A stretch of DNA of 64,000 bases from Clostridium formicaceticum. Lineage in GTDB: Bacteria; Bacillota; Clostridia; Peptostreptococcales; Natronincolaceae. Location: the NCBI RefSeq assembly GCF_001854185.1, contig NZ_CP017603.1:2418001-2482000 (forward strand), read 5' to 3'. The notes under the pieces were generated by a model. It saw nothing but the letters and a program-made list of their open reading frames with translations, was not told the DNA's origin and ran no database searches. A program made the translations under genes and the position numbers. This document shows positions 26,771 through 35,129 of this stretch, one piece after another (the stretch's first letter is position 1; the number at the start of each line of letters is the position of its first letter).

Positions 26771-26889
26771 TTGACAAGGCAGCTTATTCTATGTTTTAAT
26801 TATATTTGCGATTCTTGTCATACCAATGTTTTTCTTATAGTGTGGGATAACAAGAATTACTAAGGTCAGTTCGTAACCATCCTGACCAT
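26771..26889 (+). promoter_or_regulatory. Promoter and structured leader ahead of the queT-type gene
   Basis: TTGACA (26771-26776) and TTTAAT (26795-26800, spacing 18) form a promoter. The RNA would begin with a hairpin closed by ATTCTTGT/ACAAGAAT (26811-26818 / 26850-26857) and a second one GGTCAG/CTGACC (26864-26886). QueT genes are often under preQ1 riboswitches, but I cannot recognise a preQ1-I or preQ1-II consensus here, so the element is unassigned. Confidence 0.45.
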
Positions 26890-27018
26890 AAAATGAGACT
26901 TAATTCAGGGGGAGTTTTTACCCTCCCTGAATTGTAGCCGAATTTACTTCGAAGATGTAGTGCTTGATCTCTCACTTCTTAAAGTGGGAATCTTAGCAAT
27001 ACACCGAAGGATAAACAA
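26890..27018 (+). repeat. Structured repeat, copy 2 (leader of queT-type gene)
   Basis: Begins with ATGAGACTTAATTCA (26893-26907), then GGGGGAG...CTCCCTGAATT (a hairpin), then the conserved hairpin 26947-27009: outer stem CTTCG/CGAAG, a middle stem, and a perfect apical stem TCTCACTT/AAGTGGGA extended by GAT/ATC. It ends about 30 bases before the start codon of the transporter gene. Confidence 0.75.
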
Positions 27019-27042
27019 AACTATGGATTTGGAGGTAAGTGA

Positions 27043-27519
27043 ATGAAAAAAACTAGGTTTATAACCCAAGCTGCTATGATTGCAGCCATCTATGTAGTGC
27101 TGGTGGAAGTTTTTAAGCCCTTTTCCTATGGTATGATTCAGGTTAGGGTAGCAGAAGCCTTGACAGTGCTGCCTTTCTTTACACCAGCGGCTATACCCGG
27201 ACTAACGGTGGGTGTAATTGTATCTAATATTATTGGCCCTTATGGTTTACTGGACATTGTACTTGGAAGCTTAGCCACTTTAATTGCTGCATATCTTTCC
27301 TACAAAATGCCTAAAAAGCTATTGGTGCCTTTACCACCTATTTTGGTAAACGCAGTAATAATAGGTGCTATGCTATACTATATTTTCCTAGGGACACCGG
27401 ATGAAGTGCCTTTGTTGGCAATCATGGGATGGGTTGGGCTAGGTCAATTGATCGCCTGCTATGGGTTAGGATATCCTTTGATAAAGATATTAGAAAAATA
27501 TAAGGAAAAAGTATTTTAA
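27043..27519 (+). CDS. QueT-family transporter (ECF substrate-binding component)
   Basis: 158-residue membrane protein with about five hydrophobic helices, matching the QueT/QrtT family: TQAAMIAAIYVVLV, FSYGMIQVRVAEALTVLPFF and TVGVIVSNIIGPYG. Such proteins are S-components for a queuosine precursor and use shared ECF ATPases, none of which lie here. The specificity is inferred from family membership. SD GGAGGTAAGTG; terminator after the stop. Confidence 0.88.
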   Translation: MKKTRFITQAAMIAAIYVVLVEVFKPFSYGMIQVRVAEALTVLPFFTPAAIPGLTVGVIVSNIIGPYGLLDIVLGSLATLIAAYLSYKMPKKLLVPLPPILVNAVIIGAMLYYIFLGTPDEVPLLAIMGWVGLGQLIACYGLGYPLIKILEKYKEKVF

Positions 27520-27525
27520 TAAGCT

Positions 27526-27567
27526 AAAAAACTACCTTCCTCAAATAATAGGGCGGTAGTTTTTTTA
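27526..27567 (+). terminator. Intrinsic terminator after the queT-type gene
   Basis: Stem AAAAACTACC/GGTAGTTTTT with a 19-base loop and a run of seven T. Confidence 0.85.
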
Positions 27568-27694
27568 TAGAGAGATTTTTATGAAATTTTTTACTATGCT
27601 AAGATTCCTGGCTTCTATATAAGTGGGTTTTGAATTAGGAGGAATAGCGTCTACGCCTAATTTCTAGACCTTTCGATCTGCTGAAGGGATTTGG

Positions 27695-28570
27695 CTACGG
27701 TGTGGTGTTTGACTTGTTTTTTTGTATATTCATCGTCATGAGAACACATCTTATAGTAACTGCCAAAAGTACAACTGTGCCACCTATAAAAGCCCATTTG
27801 TCTGGTTTTTCACCAATTAATAGTAAAACCCAAAGGGGATTCATGATGGGTTCGATTACCGTGATAAGAACAGCCTCCATAGCACTGACTTGTTTAATAG
27901 CAGCTACATATAATAGATAAGATAAACCCAGCTGAACAATGCCTAAAAATAGGATGCCACTAAAATCTTTTATAACCAGGGTAGAACGAAGCATAAAGGG
28001 AAGACCAGCAATTGCAGTAAAAATATTTCCTATAAGTAAGGATTCAAAGGGAGATTCATCCTTCTGTTTTCTTAGGAATAACACCATAGCAGCAAGACTC
28101 ATACCACTGGCAATCGCTAATAGATTTCCTACAACATTTTGTGGTTGTAGATCATCAATAAAAAATAAGGCCATACCACTAAAAACAAAAAAAACTGTTA
28201 TCCAATCCAAACGTGTAATTTTTTCTTTTAGAAACATGAAACTAAATAAAGCTACGTAGATAGGCGCAGTATACTGTAATAATATAGCATTTGCAGCAGT
28301 AGTCCATTTGTTGGCAGTTACAAAGAAAAGCATCATTCCCGCATAGGCTAATCCTCCTAAAATTTGCGCTTTGGACCAATTGAACTTAGGTTTTTCAATC
28401 ATCAGCCAAACAAAGATAGCAGCAATACTACTTCTAAAGCCAGCAAGAGCAAAGGGATGCAAATGTATTGACTTGATAAATACACCACCTAAGCTTAGCA
28501 GAAAAGCACTAATCAGTAAATACACAACAGCTGTTCTTTGTGTACACTTACTTATCAAAAAATTCATCAT
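27695..28570 (-). CDS. EamA/DMT-family transporter
   Basis: 291 residues with about ten membrane helices in two EamA repeats (first ending near residue 140, second from about 150). AGFRSSIAAIFVWLM, NAILLQYTAPIYVALFSF and AVLITVIEPIMNPLWVLLL are typical. Probably a metabolite exporter; substrate unknown. SD AAGGTGAG 6 bases before ATG. It is convergent with the queT-type gene. Confidence 0.92.
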   Translation of the reverse strand: MMNFLISKCTQRTAVVYLLISAFLLSLGGVFIKSIHLHPFALAGFRSSIAAIFVWLMIEKPKFNWSKAQILGGLAYAGMMLFFVTANKWTTAANAILLQYTAPIYVALFSFMFLKEKITRLDWITVFFVFSGMALFFIDDLQPQNVVGNLLAIASGMSLAAMVLFLRKQKDESPFESLLIGNIFTAIAGLPFMLRSTLVIKDFSGILFLGIVQLGLSYLLYVAAIKQVSAMEAVLITVIEPIMNPLWVLLLIGEKPDKWAFIGGTVVLLAVTIRCVLMTMNIQKNKSNTTP

Positions 28571-28775
28571 GTATTCTCACCTTATTCTTATCATATTTTT
28601 TTAAGGTATTTACCAAGATTCATTAATTCTATTGTATATTTGAAAGCATAACATAGCAATCATTACTTTTACAAATTTTTCTTTATGGGATTATTATGAG
28701 ATTATAAAGTTAGAAGTTATGATATAATAGATAAAAAACAAGTTTATTTATTGTTTTTAAATGGAGGGAAATAAA

Positions 28776-28922
28776 ATGCCAAACTACGGAAACTATATTG
28801 TGGCTGGGGCTATTTTATTGATCATTTTAATATCTATACAATATTCAATCAATAAAGTTATTGTTTTATTAAAAGAAATTAAAGAGATTTTATTAACGAT
28901 ACAAAATAACCGTTATAAATAA
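28776..28922 (+). CDS. 48-residue single-pass membrane peptide
   Basis: Short ORF with a strong SD (GGAGGG, 28763-28768) well spaced from ATG. The peptide starts MPNYGNYIVAGAILLII: a hydrophobic helix (about 8-22) then a Lys/Glu-rich amphipathic helix (VIVLLKEIKEILLTIQ). I do not recognise a family. A TATAAT at 28723-28728 and an AAAAACAA/TTGTTTTT hairpin lie upstream. It precedes hpt in the same direction by about 100 bases. Confidence 0.6.
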   Translation: MPNYGNYIVAGAILLIILISIQYSINKVIVLLKEIKEILLTIQNNRYK

Positions 28923-29024
28923 TTATAGCCTAACAGGGGAATAAATAGTTTGACATGGGAGTTTGTTTCCATTAGAATATTGAATAACATTATATTATTA
29001 CAGCAAAACAATGGAGGGTAGTCA

Positions 29025-29564
29025 ATGGACATAGATAAGAAAGTATGGGAAATCCTTTGCTCAGAGGAAGATATAAAAAAAAGGTTAAAAGAGCTAGGAC
29101 AACAGCTATCCAATGATTATAGAGATAAAAAATTATATGTGGTGTCTCTATTGAAGGGGAGCTTTATTTTTACAGCAGACTTAGTGAGGGAAATAAATAT
29201 TCCAGTTAAAATAAACTTTATAACTACTTCTAGTTATGGTCATGATTTAGAAACTAGCGGCTCTGTAGAGATTGTATCAGATATAACAGAAGACTTAACT
29301 GGTTATGATGTCTTAGTAGTAGATGATATTACGGATTCCGCTTTAACGATGAATTATGTTGTGGAACATTTGAAAAAGAAAAATCCCGCCAGTATTAAGA
29401 GTTGTGTATTGCTGGATAAGCCTGAAAGAAGAAAAGTTGAATTAGTACCAGATTATGTAGGCTTTACCATTCCCGATAAATTTGTTGTAGGTTATGGATT
29501 GAATTATGGAGACTACTATCGGAATATTCCTTATGTATTTATTGTAACTGAAAAAGATCGTTAA
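29025..29564 (+). CDS. hpt: Hypoxanthine phosphoribosyltransferase
   Basis: Purine salvage enzyme converting hypoxanthine or guanine plus PRPP to IMP or GMP. 179 residues; LLKGSFIFTADL and the PRPP-binding loop VLVVDDITDSALTMNY (usual form is ...EDIIDSGLT..., so this copy carries D for E and A for G), then KPERRKVELVPDYVGFTIPD. Length and order fit the family. SD GGAGGG. Confidence 0.95.
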   Translation: MDIDKKVWEILCSEEDIKKRLKELGQQLSNDYRDKKLYVVSLLKGSFIFTADLVREINIPVKINFITTSSYGHDLETSGSVEIVSDITEDLTGYDVLVVDDITDSALTMNYVVEHLKKKNPASIKSCVLLDKPERRKVELVPDYVGFTIPDKFVVGYGLNYGDYYRNIPYVFIVTEKDR

Positions 29565-29590
29565 AAGCGCCTCCTTTTATGAGGCGCTTC
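29565..29590. terminator. Bidirectional terminator between hpt and dapH
   Basis: Stem AAGCGCCTC/GAGGCGCTT with loop CTTTTAT; A/T tracts on each side serve both convergent genes. Confidence 0.85.
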
Positions 29591-29591
29591 T

Positions 29592-30329
29592 TTATCCTCT
29601 TAAACCCTCTAATAATTTTACCTTGTCAGCGGTTTTGGCATCTTTGGTTTTAATAATCTTTGCTGGCGTTCCAGCAACCACTGTATTCGGCGGCACATCC
29701 TTAGTTACAACAGAACCAGCAGCAACTACAGCGCCTTTACCAACTTTTACACCTTCTAGCACCACCGCATTTGCTCCAATAAACACTTCATCTTCTATAA
29801 TGACAGGATCTTTGCTAGGAGGTTCTAAAACGCCAGCAATGACTGTTCCCGCTCCTATATGAACATTTTTACCAATCAAGCCTCGAGCACCGATGACGCA
29901 GTTCATATCAACCATACTATTTTCTCCAATTTTAGCACCAACATTTAGCACCGCTCCCATCATAATGACTGCATTTTTACCTATTTCAACCCCTTCTCTT
30001 ATTAGGGCACCAGGTTCAATTCTTGCCTGAAGATGAAGAATTTCCATTAGTGGAATGGCAGAGTTTCTTCTATCATGTTCTAAGTAATAGTCTTGGATAC
30101 TTTTTTTATTTTCGTCTAAAATCACAGCGATTTCTTCGTACTCGCCAATTAAGATCCAAAAATTTTCTTGTCCAAAAGCCTTGACCTTTTTTGATTCAAT
30201 AGATTGAAGTTTGCCCTGAATATAAACCTTAACTGGGGTAGATTTTTTTGATTCTTTTATAAATTTTGCTATTGCTTCTGCCTCTGTCAAGTCAAAAGAA
30301 CATTGTAGCTTTTCAACTTTATTACTCAT
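29592..30329 (-). CDS. dapH: Tetrahydrodipicolinate N-acetyltransferase
   Basis: Acetyl-CoA-dependent step of lysine/diaminopimelate synthesis. 245 residues: DapH N-terminal domain (1-85), then left-handed beta-helix hexapeptide repeats ([62 protein letters not shown]). The DapH N-terminus separates it from succinyl-type DapD. It is divergent from the deacetylase gene; its leader carries the partial structured repeat at 30379-30402. Confidence 0.95.
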   Translation of the reverse strand: MSNKVEKLQCSFDLTEAEAIAKFIKESKKSTPVKVYIQGKLQSIESKKVKAFGQENFWILIGEYEEIAVILDENKKSIQDYYLEHDRRNSAIPLMEILHLQARIEPGALIREGVEIGKNAVIMMGAVLNVGAKIGENSMVDMNCVIGARGLIGKNVHIGAGTVIAGVLEPPSKDPVIIEDEVFIGANAVVLEGVKVGKGAVVAAGSVVTKDVPPNTVVAGTPAKIIKTKDAKTADKVKLLEGLRG

Positions 30330-30637
30330 TTGTAACCATTCCTTTCCTAGATTACATTTTCTCCCTTCAACAACAATATTTATCCTTCGGTATATTACTA
30401 AGACGCCTATTTTTTTCTAATGCCTTATAAGATACTTGATATTATTGAAAATCCTGTATTCTTTTATTATGTATATTAGTAGTTTCATTAAAAAATAACT
30501 GTCTTTAATATACTATGAAAAAATAAAAAAAGTGTGCTAAAATAACAAAATATAACATAAGACCAATGAAATAAGTTGTTTTAAAGAAAGAAAAACTATA
30601 AAATAGAATAGATAAACTAATTAGAGGAGGAAAAAAC
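30330..30637. other. Divergent intergenic region between dapH and dapL
   Basis: 308 bases, very AT-rich. It holds the partial structured repeat (30379-30402, minus orientation) about 50 bases before dapH. I cannot fix the -10/-35 elements with confidence. The dapL SD (GAGGAGG) is at the right end. Confidence 0.5.
30379..30402 (-). repeat. Structured repeat, partial copy 3 (leader of dapH)
   Basis: Read on the minus strand: CTTAGTAATATACCGAAGG then ATAAA, differing at two or three positions from the 3' blocks of copies 1 and 2. The 5' half is too diverged for me to align. Orientation and distance to the downstream gene match the other copies. Confidence 0.6.
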
Positions 30638-31804
30638 TTGGAATTATCTACAGAGATTAAAGAAATATTAGAAGAATTAAAGAATATTCGGAGGGATTTA
30701 CATAAAATTCCTGAGTTAGGTCTAGAAGAGTACAAAACCTCTCAATATATCAAAGAATATTTACAGCAACTAAACATAAAGTATGAAGAAAATGTCTTGG
30801 AAACAGGCATCATTGCTTATTTTGAAGGCAGAGAACCAAAAAAAACCTATTGTTTTCGTGCTGATATAGATGCTTTAGGCATGCAAGAACAAAATCAACT
30901 TGAATATCAGTCAGTACATGTTGGAAAAATGCATGCATGTGGACATGATGGACACATCGCTATTGTTTTAGGTCTTGCTAAATTATTAACAAAGAATAAA
31001 GATAAATTAAAGGATAATATTGTTTTACTATTTCAACCGGCGGAGGAAGGTCCTGGTGGTGCATTACCTATCTTAGAGGGAGGATTCTTAAAAAAATATG
31101 GGGTTGAAGAAATCTATGGACTTCATCTTTTTCCAGGATTACAAGAAGGACAAATAGGACTTCGGCCGGGGGCAATGATGTCACAAAACGGGGAGTTTGA
31201 TATCCTTATTAAAGGACAAAGTGCCCATGGGGCTATGCCCCATGTTGGTATAGATAGTGTTGTTGTTGCCAGTGAAATGGCTTTAGGCATGCAGTCTATT
31301 GTAAGTCGCAGCATAAACCCTATTGAACCGGCTGTTATTACCATAGGAAGAGTAGAAGCAGGGGAAAAACGCAATATCATAGCCGAAGAAGCTGTGTTAG
31401 AAGGAACTATACGAACCTTCAATCAAGAAACCTATGATTTAATTAAGAAAAGAATGATGGATTTTAAAAAAGGTCTTGAAGTGAATTATCAATGTAAAAT
31501 TGATATAGTAATTCGGGATATGTATCCAGCGGTATATAATGATTCTCATCTAACAGAAATTTTTATTGAAGCTCAAAAGAAGTGTGGCATAGATGTAGAA
31601 ATCATTGATCCAATTATGCTGGCAGAGGATTTTTCCTTCTACCAAAGAGAAATCCCGGGGCTTTTCTTTTTCTTAGGTACTAAAAACAAAGAAAAGGGCT
31701 TTACCTATCCACTGCATAATGGAAAGTTTAACTTTGATGAAAAAGTATTAGGTGATGGGCTACAAATTTTTGTTAATTTGCTAAAACATCGTGATATATT
31801 ATAA
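30638..31804 (+). CDS. dapL: M20-family amidohydrolase, probable N-acetyldiaminopimelate deacetylase
   Basis: 388 residues of the M20D peptidase family: metal ligands in MHACGHDGHIAI, catalytic Glu in FQPAEEGPGGA, dimerisation region around GQSAHGAMPHVGIDS, and C-terminal MLAEDFSFYQ and HNGKFNFDE. Relatives cleave N-acyl amino acids (IAA-amino-acid or hippurate type). Its position opposite dapH supports N-acetyl-L,L-diaminopimelate as substrate. TTG start with SD GAGGAGG. Confidence 0.8.
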   Translation: MELSTEIKEILEELKNIRRDLHKIPELGLEEYKTSQYIKEYLQQLNIKYEENVLETGIIAYFEGREPKKTYCFRADIDALGMQEQNQLEYQSVHVGKMHACGHDGHIAIVLGLAKLLTKNKDKLKDNIVLLFQPAEEGPGGALPILEGGFLKKYGVEEIYGLHLFPGLQEGQIGLRPGAMMSQNGEFDILIKGQSAHGAMPHVGIDSVVVASEMALGMQSIVSRSINPIEPAVITIGRVEAGEKRNIIAEEAVLEGTIRTFNQETYDLIKKRMMDFKKGLEVNYQCKIDIVIRDMYPAVYNDSHLTEIFIEAQKKCGIDVEIIDPIMLAEDFSFYQREIPGLFFFLGTKNKEKGFTYPLHNGKFNFDEKVLGDGLQIFVNLLKHRDIL

Positions 31805-31821
31805 TTAAAGGATGTGGATAC

Positions 31822-32793
31822 ATGTTAGAAGAGAAGAAACTAAAATTAGCAGATGCCAATATTTTATACCTCATTGGAGCTATTCTTTTCTTTACTATGG
31901 GATTTTATTTTCAACACTTAAGTCTCAAGTGGGGGCTAATTATAACCCAATATGTCTTAGTACTGCTACCTCCTATCCTATACTTAAAAGTGAAGAGAAT
32001 ACCTATCAAAAAGACAATGCGTTTCAATAAAATTAGTGTAAAGCATGGGTTTTTGGTAATATTCATAACATTATTTATGTACCCTACTGCTGTTTTGGCA
32101 AATGCTATTTTTATGATGTTAATGAGTTTATTGGGTAATCTAAATATACCAGAATTACCTACAGCTACGAATCCAACAGAATATATCGTTTTATTATTTA
32201 TTATTTCTATCTCAGCTGGGATTTGTGAAGAAGTGTTTTTTAGAGGATTTATACTTCCTGGCTATGAAAACTTAGGATCAAAAAAAGCTATTGTTATTTC
32301 TTCTATTTTATTTGGAATATTTCATTTCAATCTTTATAATCTATTTGGACCGATGGTATTAGGGCTGGTATTTTCCTATCTAGTAATTTTAACAGATTCT
32401 ATCTATGCAGGGATGATTGGACATATTGTTAATAATGGTTTTGCTGTCACATTAGGTTATATCTTAAATAAGTTTGCTGGATTTTTAGAACAGGGTCAAG
32501 AAACATCTGTTGAAATTTCAACAACACTAGCTTTGTTAATGAATATAGCTGTTTTTGGTATTATTGCTATTGTTACTGGATTTTTTGCCTTTCGTTTAAT
32601 AAAAATTATAAAAAAGGATAGGGAGAAACAAAAAATGTTTCTAGAAGAGAATAACTTACAGGAAGAAGACAAAAAATATATAATAACAAAGTACCCTGTA
32701 TCCTTAAAGGATTTTATACCTTTGCTATTCGTATTGCCTTTATTTTTATTGATAGCTATAATACAAATAAGGGAAATTATTCGTTTAGGATAG
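31822..32793 (+). CDS. CPBP-family intramembrane metalloprotease
   Basis: 323-residue membrane protein, Rce1/CPBP family. Catalytic EExxxR in ICEEVFFRGFIL, the FHFN motif, and a third His in GMIGHIVNN. About eight hydrophobic segments; the C-terminus ends in a membrane helix after a charged loop. Such proteins process peptides or protect against bacteriocins; no substrate is visible. It lies 17 bases after dapL. Confidence 0.9.
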   Translation: MLEEKKLKLADANILYLIGAILFFTMGFYFQHLSLKWGLIITQYVLVLLPPILYLKVKRIPIKKTMRFNKISVKHGFLVIFITLFMYPTAVLANAIFMMLMSLLGNLNIPELPTATNPTEYIVLLFIISISAGICEEVFFRGFILPGYENLGSKKAIVISSILFGIFHFNLYNLFGPMVLGLVFSYLVILTDSIYAGMIGHIVNNGFAVTLGYILNKFAGFLEQGQETSVEISTTLALLMNIAVFGIIAIVTGFFAFRLIKIIKKDREKQKMFLEENNLQEEDKKYIITKYPVSLKDFIPLLFVLPLFLLIAIIQIREIIRLG

Positions 32794-32850
32794 AAAAAAT
32801 TGTATATTTTTCCTATTTTTATAGCATAATAAAAATAGGGAGGGATACCG

Positions 32851-33042
32851 ATGACGAAAAATCAGCCAAAGAAAGAATTTACCCCTGATCTAATGATGAA
32901 ATATGAGATCGCTGAAGAGTTAGGTCTCATAGACAAAGTAAAAAAGCTAGGCTGGGGAGGTTTGACTGCTAAGGAGACTGGACGAATTGGTGGTCTTATG
33001 ACAGTACGAAAAAAACAGTTGAAAAAAGTAGCTGAAGAGTAG
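32851..33042 (+). CDS. Alpha/beta-type small acid-soluble spore protein (SspF-like)
   Basis: 63 residues with the SASP pattern: MKYEIAEELGL (contains the GPR-protease-like site) and ETGRIGGLMTVRKK. These proteins coat and protect spore DNA and are degraded on germination. The Lys-Leu-Gly-Trp-Gly-Gly stretch and shorter N-terminus fit the SspF-like minor class. Expression is expected from a forespore sigma G promoter, which I cannot confirm. Good SD (AGGGAGGGATACCG). Direct evidence that the organism sporulates. Confidence 0.88.
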   Translation: MTKNQPKKEFTPDLMMKYEIAEELGLIDKVKKLGWGGLTAKETGRIGGLMTVRKKQLKKVAEE

Positions 33043-33083
33043 TAAAATCAGTGCATAGGATAGAGGTAAACGTTAAAAAATAG

Positions 33084-33112
33084 TTGACAGTGATATTTCC
33101 CTATGTTAAACT
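33084..33112 (+). promoter_or_regulatory. Promoter of the cold-shock gene
   Basis: TTGACA (33084-33089), 17-base spacer, TAAACT (33107-33112). The transcript has a leader of about 60 bases, as is common for csp genes. Confidence 0.7.
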
Positions 33113-33177
33113 GATAGTGAATGGGGATACATAGTGTCTTTGTTTAATTTAAATTAAGTTTTAGGAGGAATTTTTAA

Positions 33178-33378
33178 ATGGAAAAAGGTACAGTTAAGTG
33201 GTTTAACGCTGAAAAAGGTTATGGATTTATCTCAAGAGAAAACGGTGACGATGTATTCGTACACTTTTCAGCAATTACAATGGATGGATTCAAAACATTA
33301 GAAGAAGGTCAAACAGTTGAGTTTGAGATCGTTCAAGGAGATAAAGGACCTCAAGCTACAAACGTAACTAGAGCATAA
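33178..33378 (+). CDS. csp: Cold-shock protein (CspA family)
   Basis: 66-residue OB-fold RNA chaperone. RNP1 KGYGFIS and RNP2 VFVHFSAI are intact; starts [23 protein letters not shown]. Own promoter and terminator, so it is a single-gene unit. Confidence 0.97.
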   Translation: MEKGTVKWFNAEKGYGFISRENGDDVFVHFSAITMDGFKTLEEGQTVEFEIVQGDKGPQATNVTRA

Positions 33379-33452
33379 TAATACAATATGTAGGTTAATC
33401 TTGTAGTCAAATCCCTCAGGGATTAAATATATAAGAATTTACCATGGATTTA

Positions 33453-33484
33453 AAACAGGTTGGTGCGCCAACTTGTTTTTTTTC
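33453..33484 (+). terminator. Intrinsic terminator after csp
   Basis: Stem AACAGGTTGG/CCAACTTGTT with loop TGCG, followed by eight T. Confidence 0.92.
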
Positions 33485-33574
33485 ATGTAATAAAAATTTT
33501 TTGAAGGATTAGTGAATCAACAAAAATATGGCATAATAAATAGTGTACAAAATAATGAAGAAAGAGGTGTGTTT

Positions 33575-34453
33575 ATGAAAAACTGTGTTATTCGTGCTAC
33601 TGCTGCCAATAATAATATTAGAGCTTTTATTGCTAATACAACCAATATGGTGGAGAAGGCTAGAAAAATTCATGAAGCATCTTCAGTAGCTATAGCTGCC
33701 CTTGGAAGGACAATGACAGCTACCTCTATGATGGGGTTAATGTTGAAAAGTGAAAATCATCAACTTACTGTAAAAATCAATGGTGGTGGAGAACTGGGAA
33801 GCATTGTAGTAGTAGGAGGTAGCCAAGGTAATGTAAAAGGGTATGTGGCTAACCCACAGATACAGAGTAGTTATATAAAGCCTGGAAAGTTAGATGTGGG
33901 AAAAGCTGTGGGGGTAAAAGGAGACATTACTGTTATTAAAGATTTAGGACTGAAGGACCCTTACATAGGAACTTCCGCTTTAGTATCGGGAGAAATAGCA
34001 GAGGATTTTGCCTCTTATTTTTTACATTCTGAGCAACAACCTTCTGCAGTAGCATTGGGGGTTTTGGTAGAAAGAGATTATACTGTAAAAGCAGCTGGTG
34101 GATTCATTATACAGGTACTGCCGAATATAGAAGAAGAAGTATTAGAAAAATTAGAAGAAAAACTTCTTTCTTTAGAGCCAATTACTGTTTTGATGGACCG
34201 GGGTATGAAAGAAGAGGATATTTTACAGCATGTTTTAGGAGGCCTATCACCGGAAATCGTAGAAAAATATGAAGTTGACTTTATTTGTGATTGTAATAAA
34301 AGTAGGTTTGAAAGAGCCTTAATCAGTATTGGCAAAAAAGAATTAACAGAAATTATAGAAGAAGATGAAGGAGCAGAGTTGGTTTGTCATTTTTGTAACG
34401 AAAAACATTATTTTAATAAAGAAGAATTAGAAAAATTGTTGGAAGAACTATAA
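33575..34453 (+). CDS. hslO: Hsp33 redox-regulated chaperone
   Basis: 292 residues. Oxidation-activated holdase: N-terminal substrate-binding domain (MKNCVIRATAANNNIRAFIAN, INGGGELGSIVVVG) and C-terminal zinc switch with CDC near 262 and CHFC near 290. Full Cys set, so redox control is kept. ATG 33575 with SD AGAGGTG is used; the longer frame from 33512 has no SD. Confidence 0.96.
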   Translation: MKNCVIRATAANNNIRAFIANTTNMVEKARKIHEASSVAIAALGRTMTATSMMGLMLKSENHQLTVKINGGGELGSIVVVGGSQGNVKGYVANPQIQSSYIKPGKLDVGKAVGVKGDITVIKDLGLKDPYIGTSALVSGEIAEDFASYFLHSEQQPSAVALGVLVERDYTVKAAGGFIIQVLPNIEEEVLEKLEEKLLSLEPITVLMDRGMKEEDILQHVLGGLSPEIVEKYEVDFICDCNKSRFERALISIGKKELTEIIEEDEGAELVCHFCNEKHYFNKEELEKLLEEL

Positions 34454-34579
34454 AAATGCTTAAAAAATGAAGCTATTGCACCCTAAAGAGATATAAATAG
34501 TCATAATCTCCATAAATCATGGGAAATCACCTTTGAAATAATAAATGGGATAATGTATACTAAGTCTTGTCACTGTTGA

Positions 34580-34655
34580 GGGCGCATAGCTCAGCTGGGA
34601 GAGCACCTGCCTTACAAGCAGGGGGTCACAGGTTCAAGTCCTGTTGCGCCCACCA
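34580..34655 (+). tRNA. tRNA-Val (UAC)
   Basis: Acceptor GGGCGCA/TGCGCCC, D arm AGCTCAGCTGGGAGAGC, anticodon loop CTTACAA, T arm GGTTCAAGTCC, encoded CCA. The next tRNA starts at the very next base. Confidence 0.98.
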
Positions 34656-34731
34656 GCCCAGATAGCTCAGTCGGTAGAGCAGGGGACTGAAAATCCCCGT
34701 GTCGGTGGTTCGATTCCGCCTCTGGGCACCA
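34656..34731 (+). tRNA. tRNA-Phe (GAA)
   Basis: Acceptor GCCCAGA/TCTGGGC, anticodon loop ACTGAAAAT, T arm GGTTCGATTCC, encoded CCA. Confidence 0.98.
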
Positions 34732-34754
34732 ATATAAAATTAAATAGGATAGAT

Positions 34755-34829
34755 GCGGAAGTGGCTCAGTGGTAGAGCATCGCCTTGCCAAGGCGAGGGT
34801 CGCGGGTTCGAGTCCCGTCTTCCGCTCCA
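34755..34829 (+). tRNA. tRNA-Gly (GCC)
   Basis: Acceptor GCGGAAG/CTTCCGC, anticodon loop CTTGCCAAG, T arm GGTTCGAGTCC, encoded CCA. Confidence 0.98.
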
Positions 34830-34840
34830 ATATTAATTTT

Positions 34841-34915
<75 letters not shown>

Positions 34916-34939
34916 ATAAAAGATAAGATGGATGAGATG

Positions 34940-34972
34940 AAAATGAATTTTTAAAAGTTCATTTTTTTTTTA
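34940..34972 (+). terminator. Terminator of the tRNA cluster
   Basis: AAATGAA/TTCATTT stem, with the T run starting inside it and continuing for about ten bases. Confidence 0.7.
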
Positions 34973-34989
34973 TTTTATTGATAAGTTTA

Positions 34990-35018
34990 GTAAAAACTTC
35001 TCTTGAATTAAGTCTCAT
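34990..35018 (-). repeat. Inverted single copy of the ATGAGACTTAATTCA repeat
   Basis: TGAATTAAGTCTCAT at 35004-35018 is the exact complement of the 15-mer at 15525 and 26893. The preceding ACTTCTCT resembles the right half of the palindrome at 12486-12543. No structured hairpin is attached here. Confidence 0.6.
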
Positions 35019-35064
35019 ATAAAAAAGATTATTTTGAAATTTTTATAAAATTTCTAAAAATCTC

Positions 35065-35093
35065 TTGACAATACTTTGGTATATTGTTAGAAT
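35065..35093 (+). promoter_or_regulatory. Promoter of the ilv-leu operon
   Basis: TTGACA (35065-35070), 17-base spacer, TAGAAT (35088-35093), immediately before the T-box leader. Confidence 0.85.
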
Positions 35094-35129
35094 ACAATAC
35101 ATAAATTAAATTCAAAATTGAATAACAAT

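Noticed and set aside
27568-27694. GC-richer stretch with AATTAGG/CCTAATT inverted repeat after the queT-type gene
   Set aside because: No match to the other repeats and no T run; may be a weak terminator of the DMT gene but not supported.
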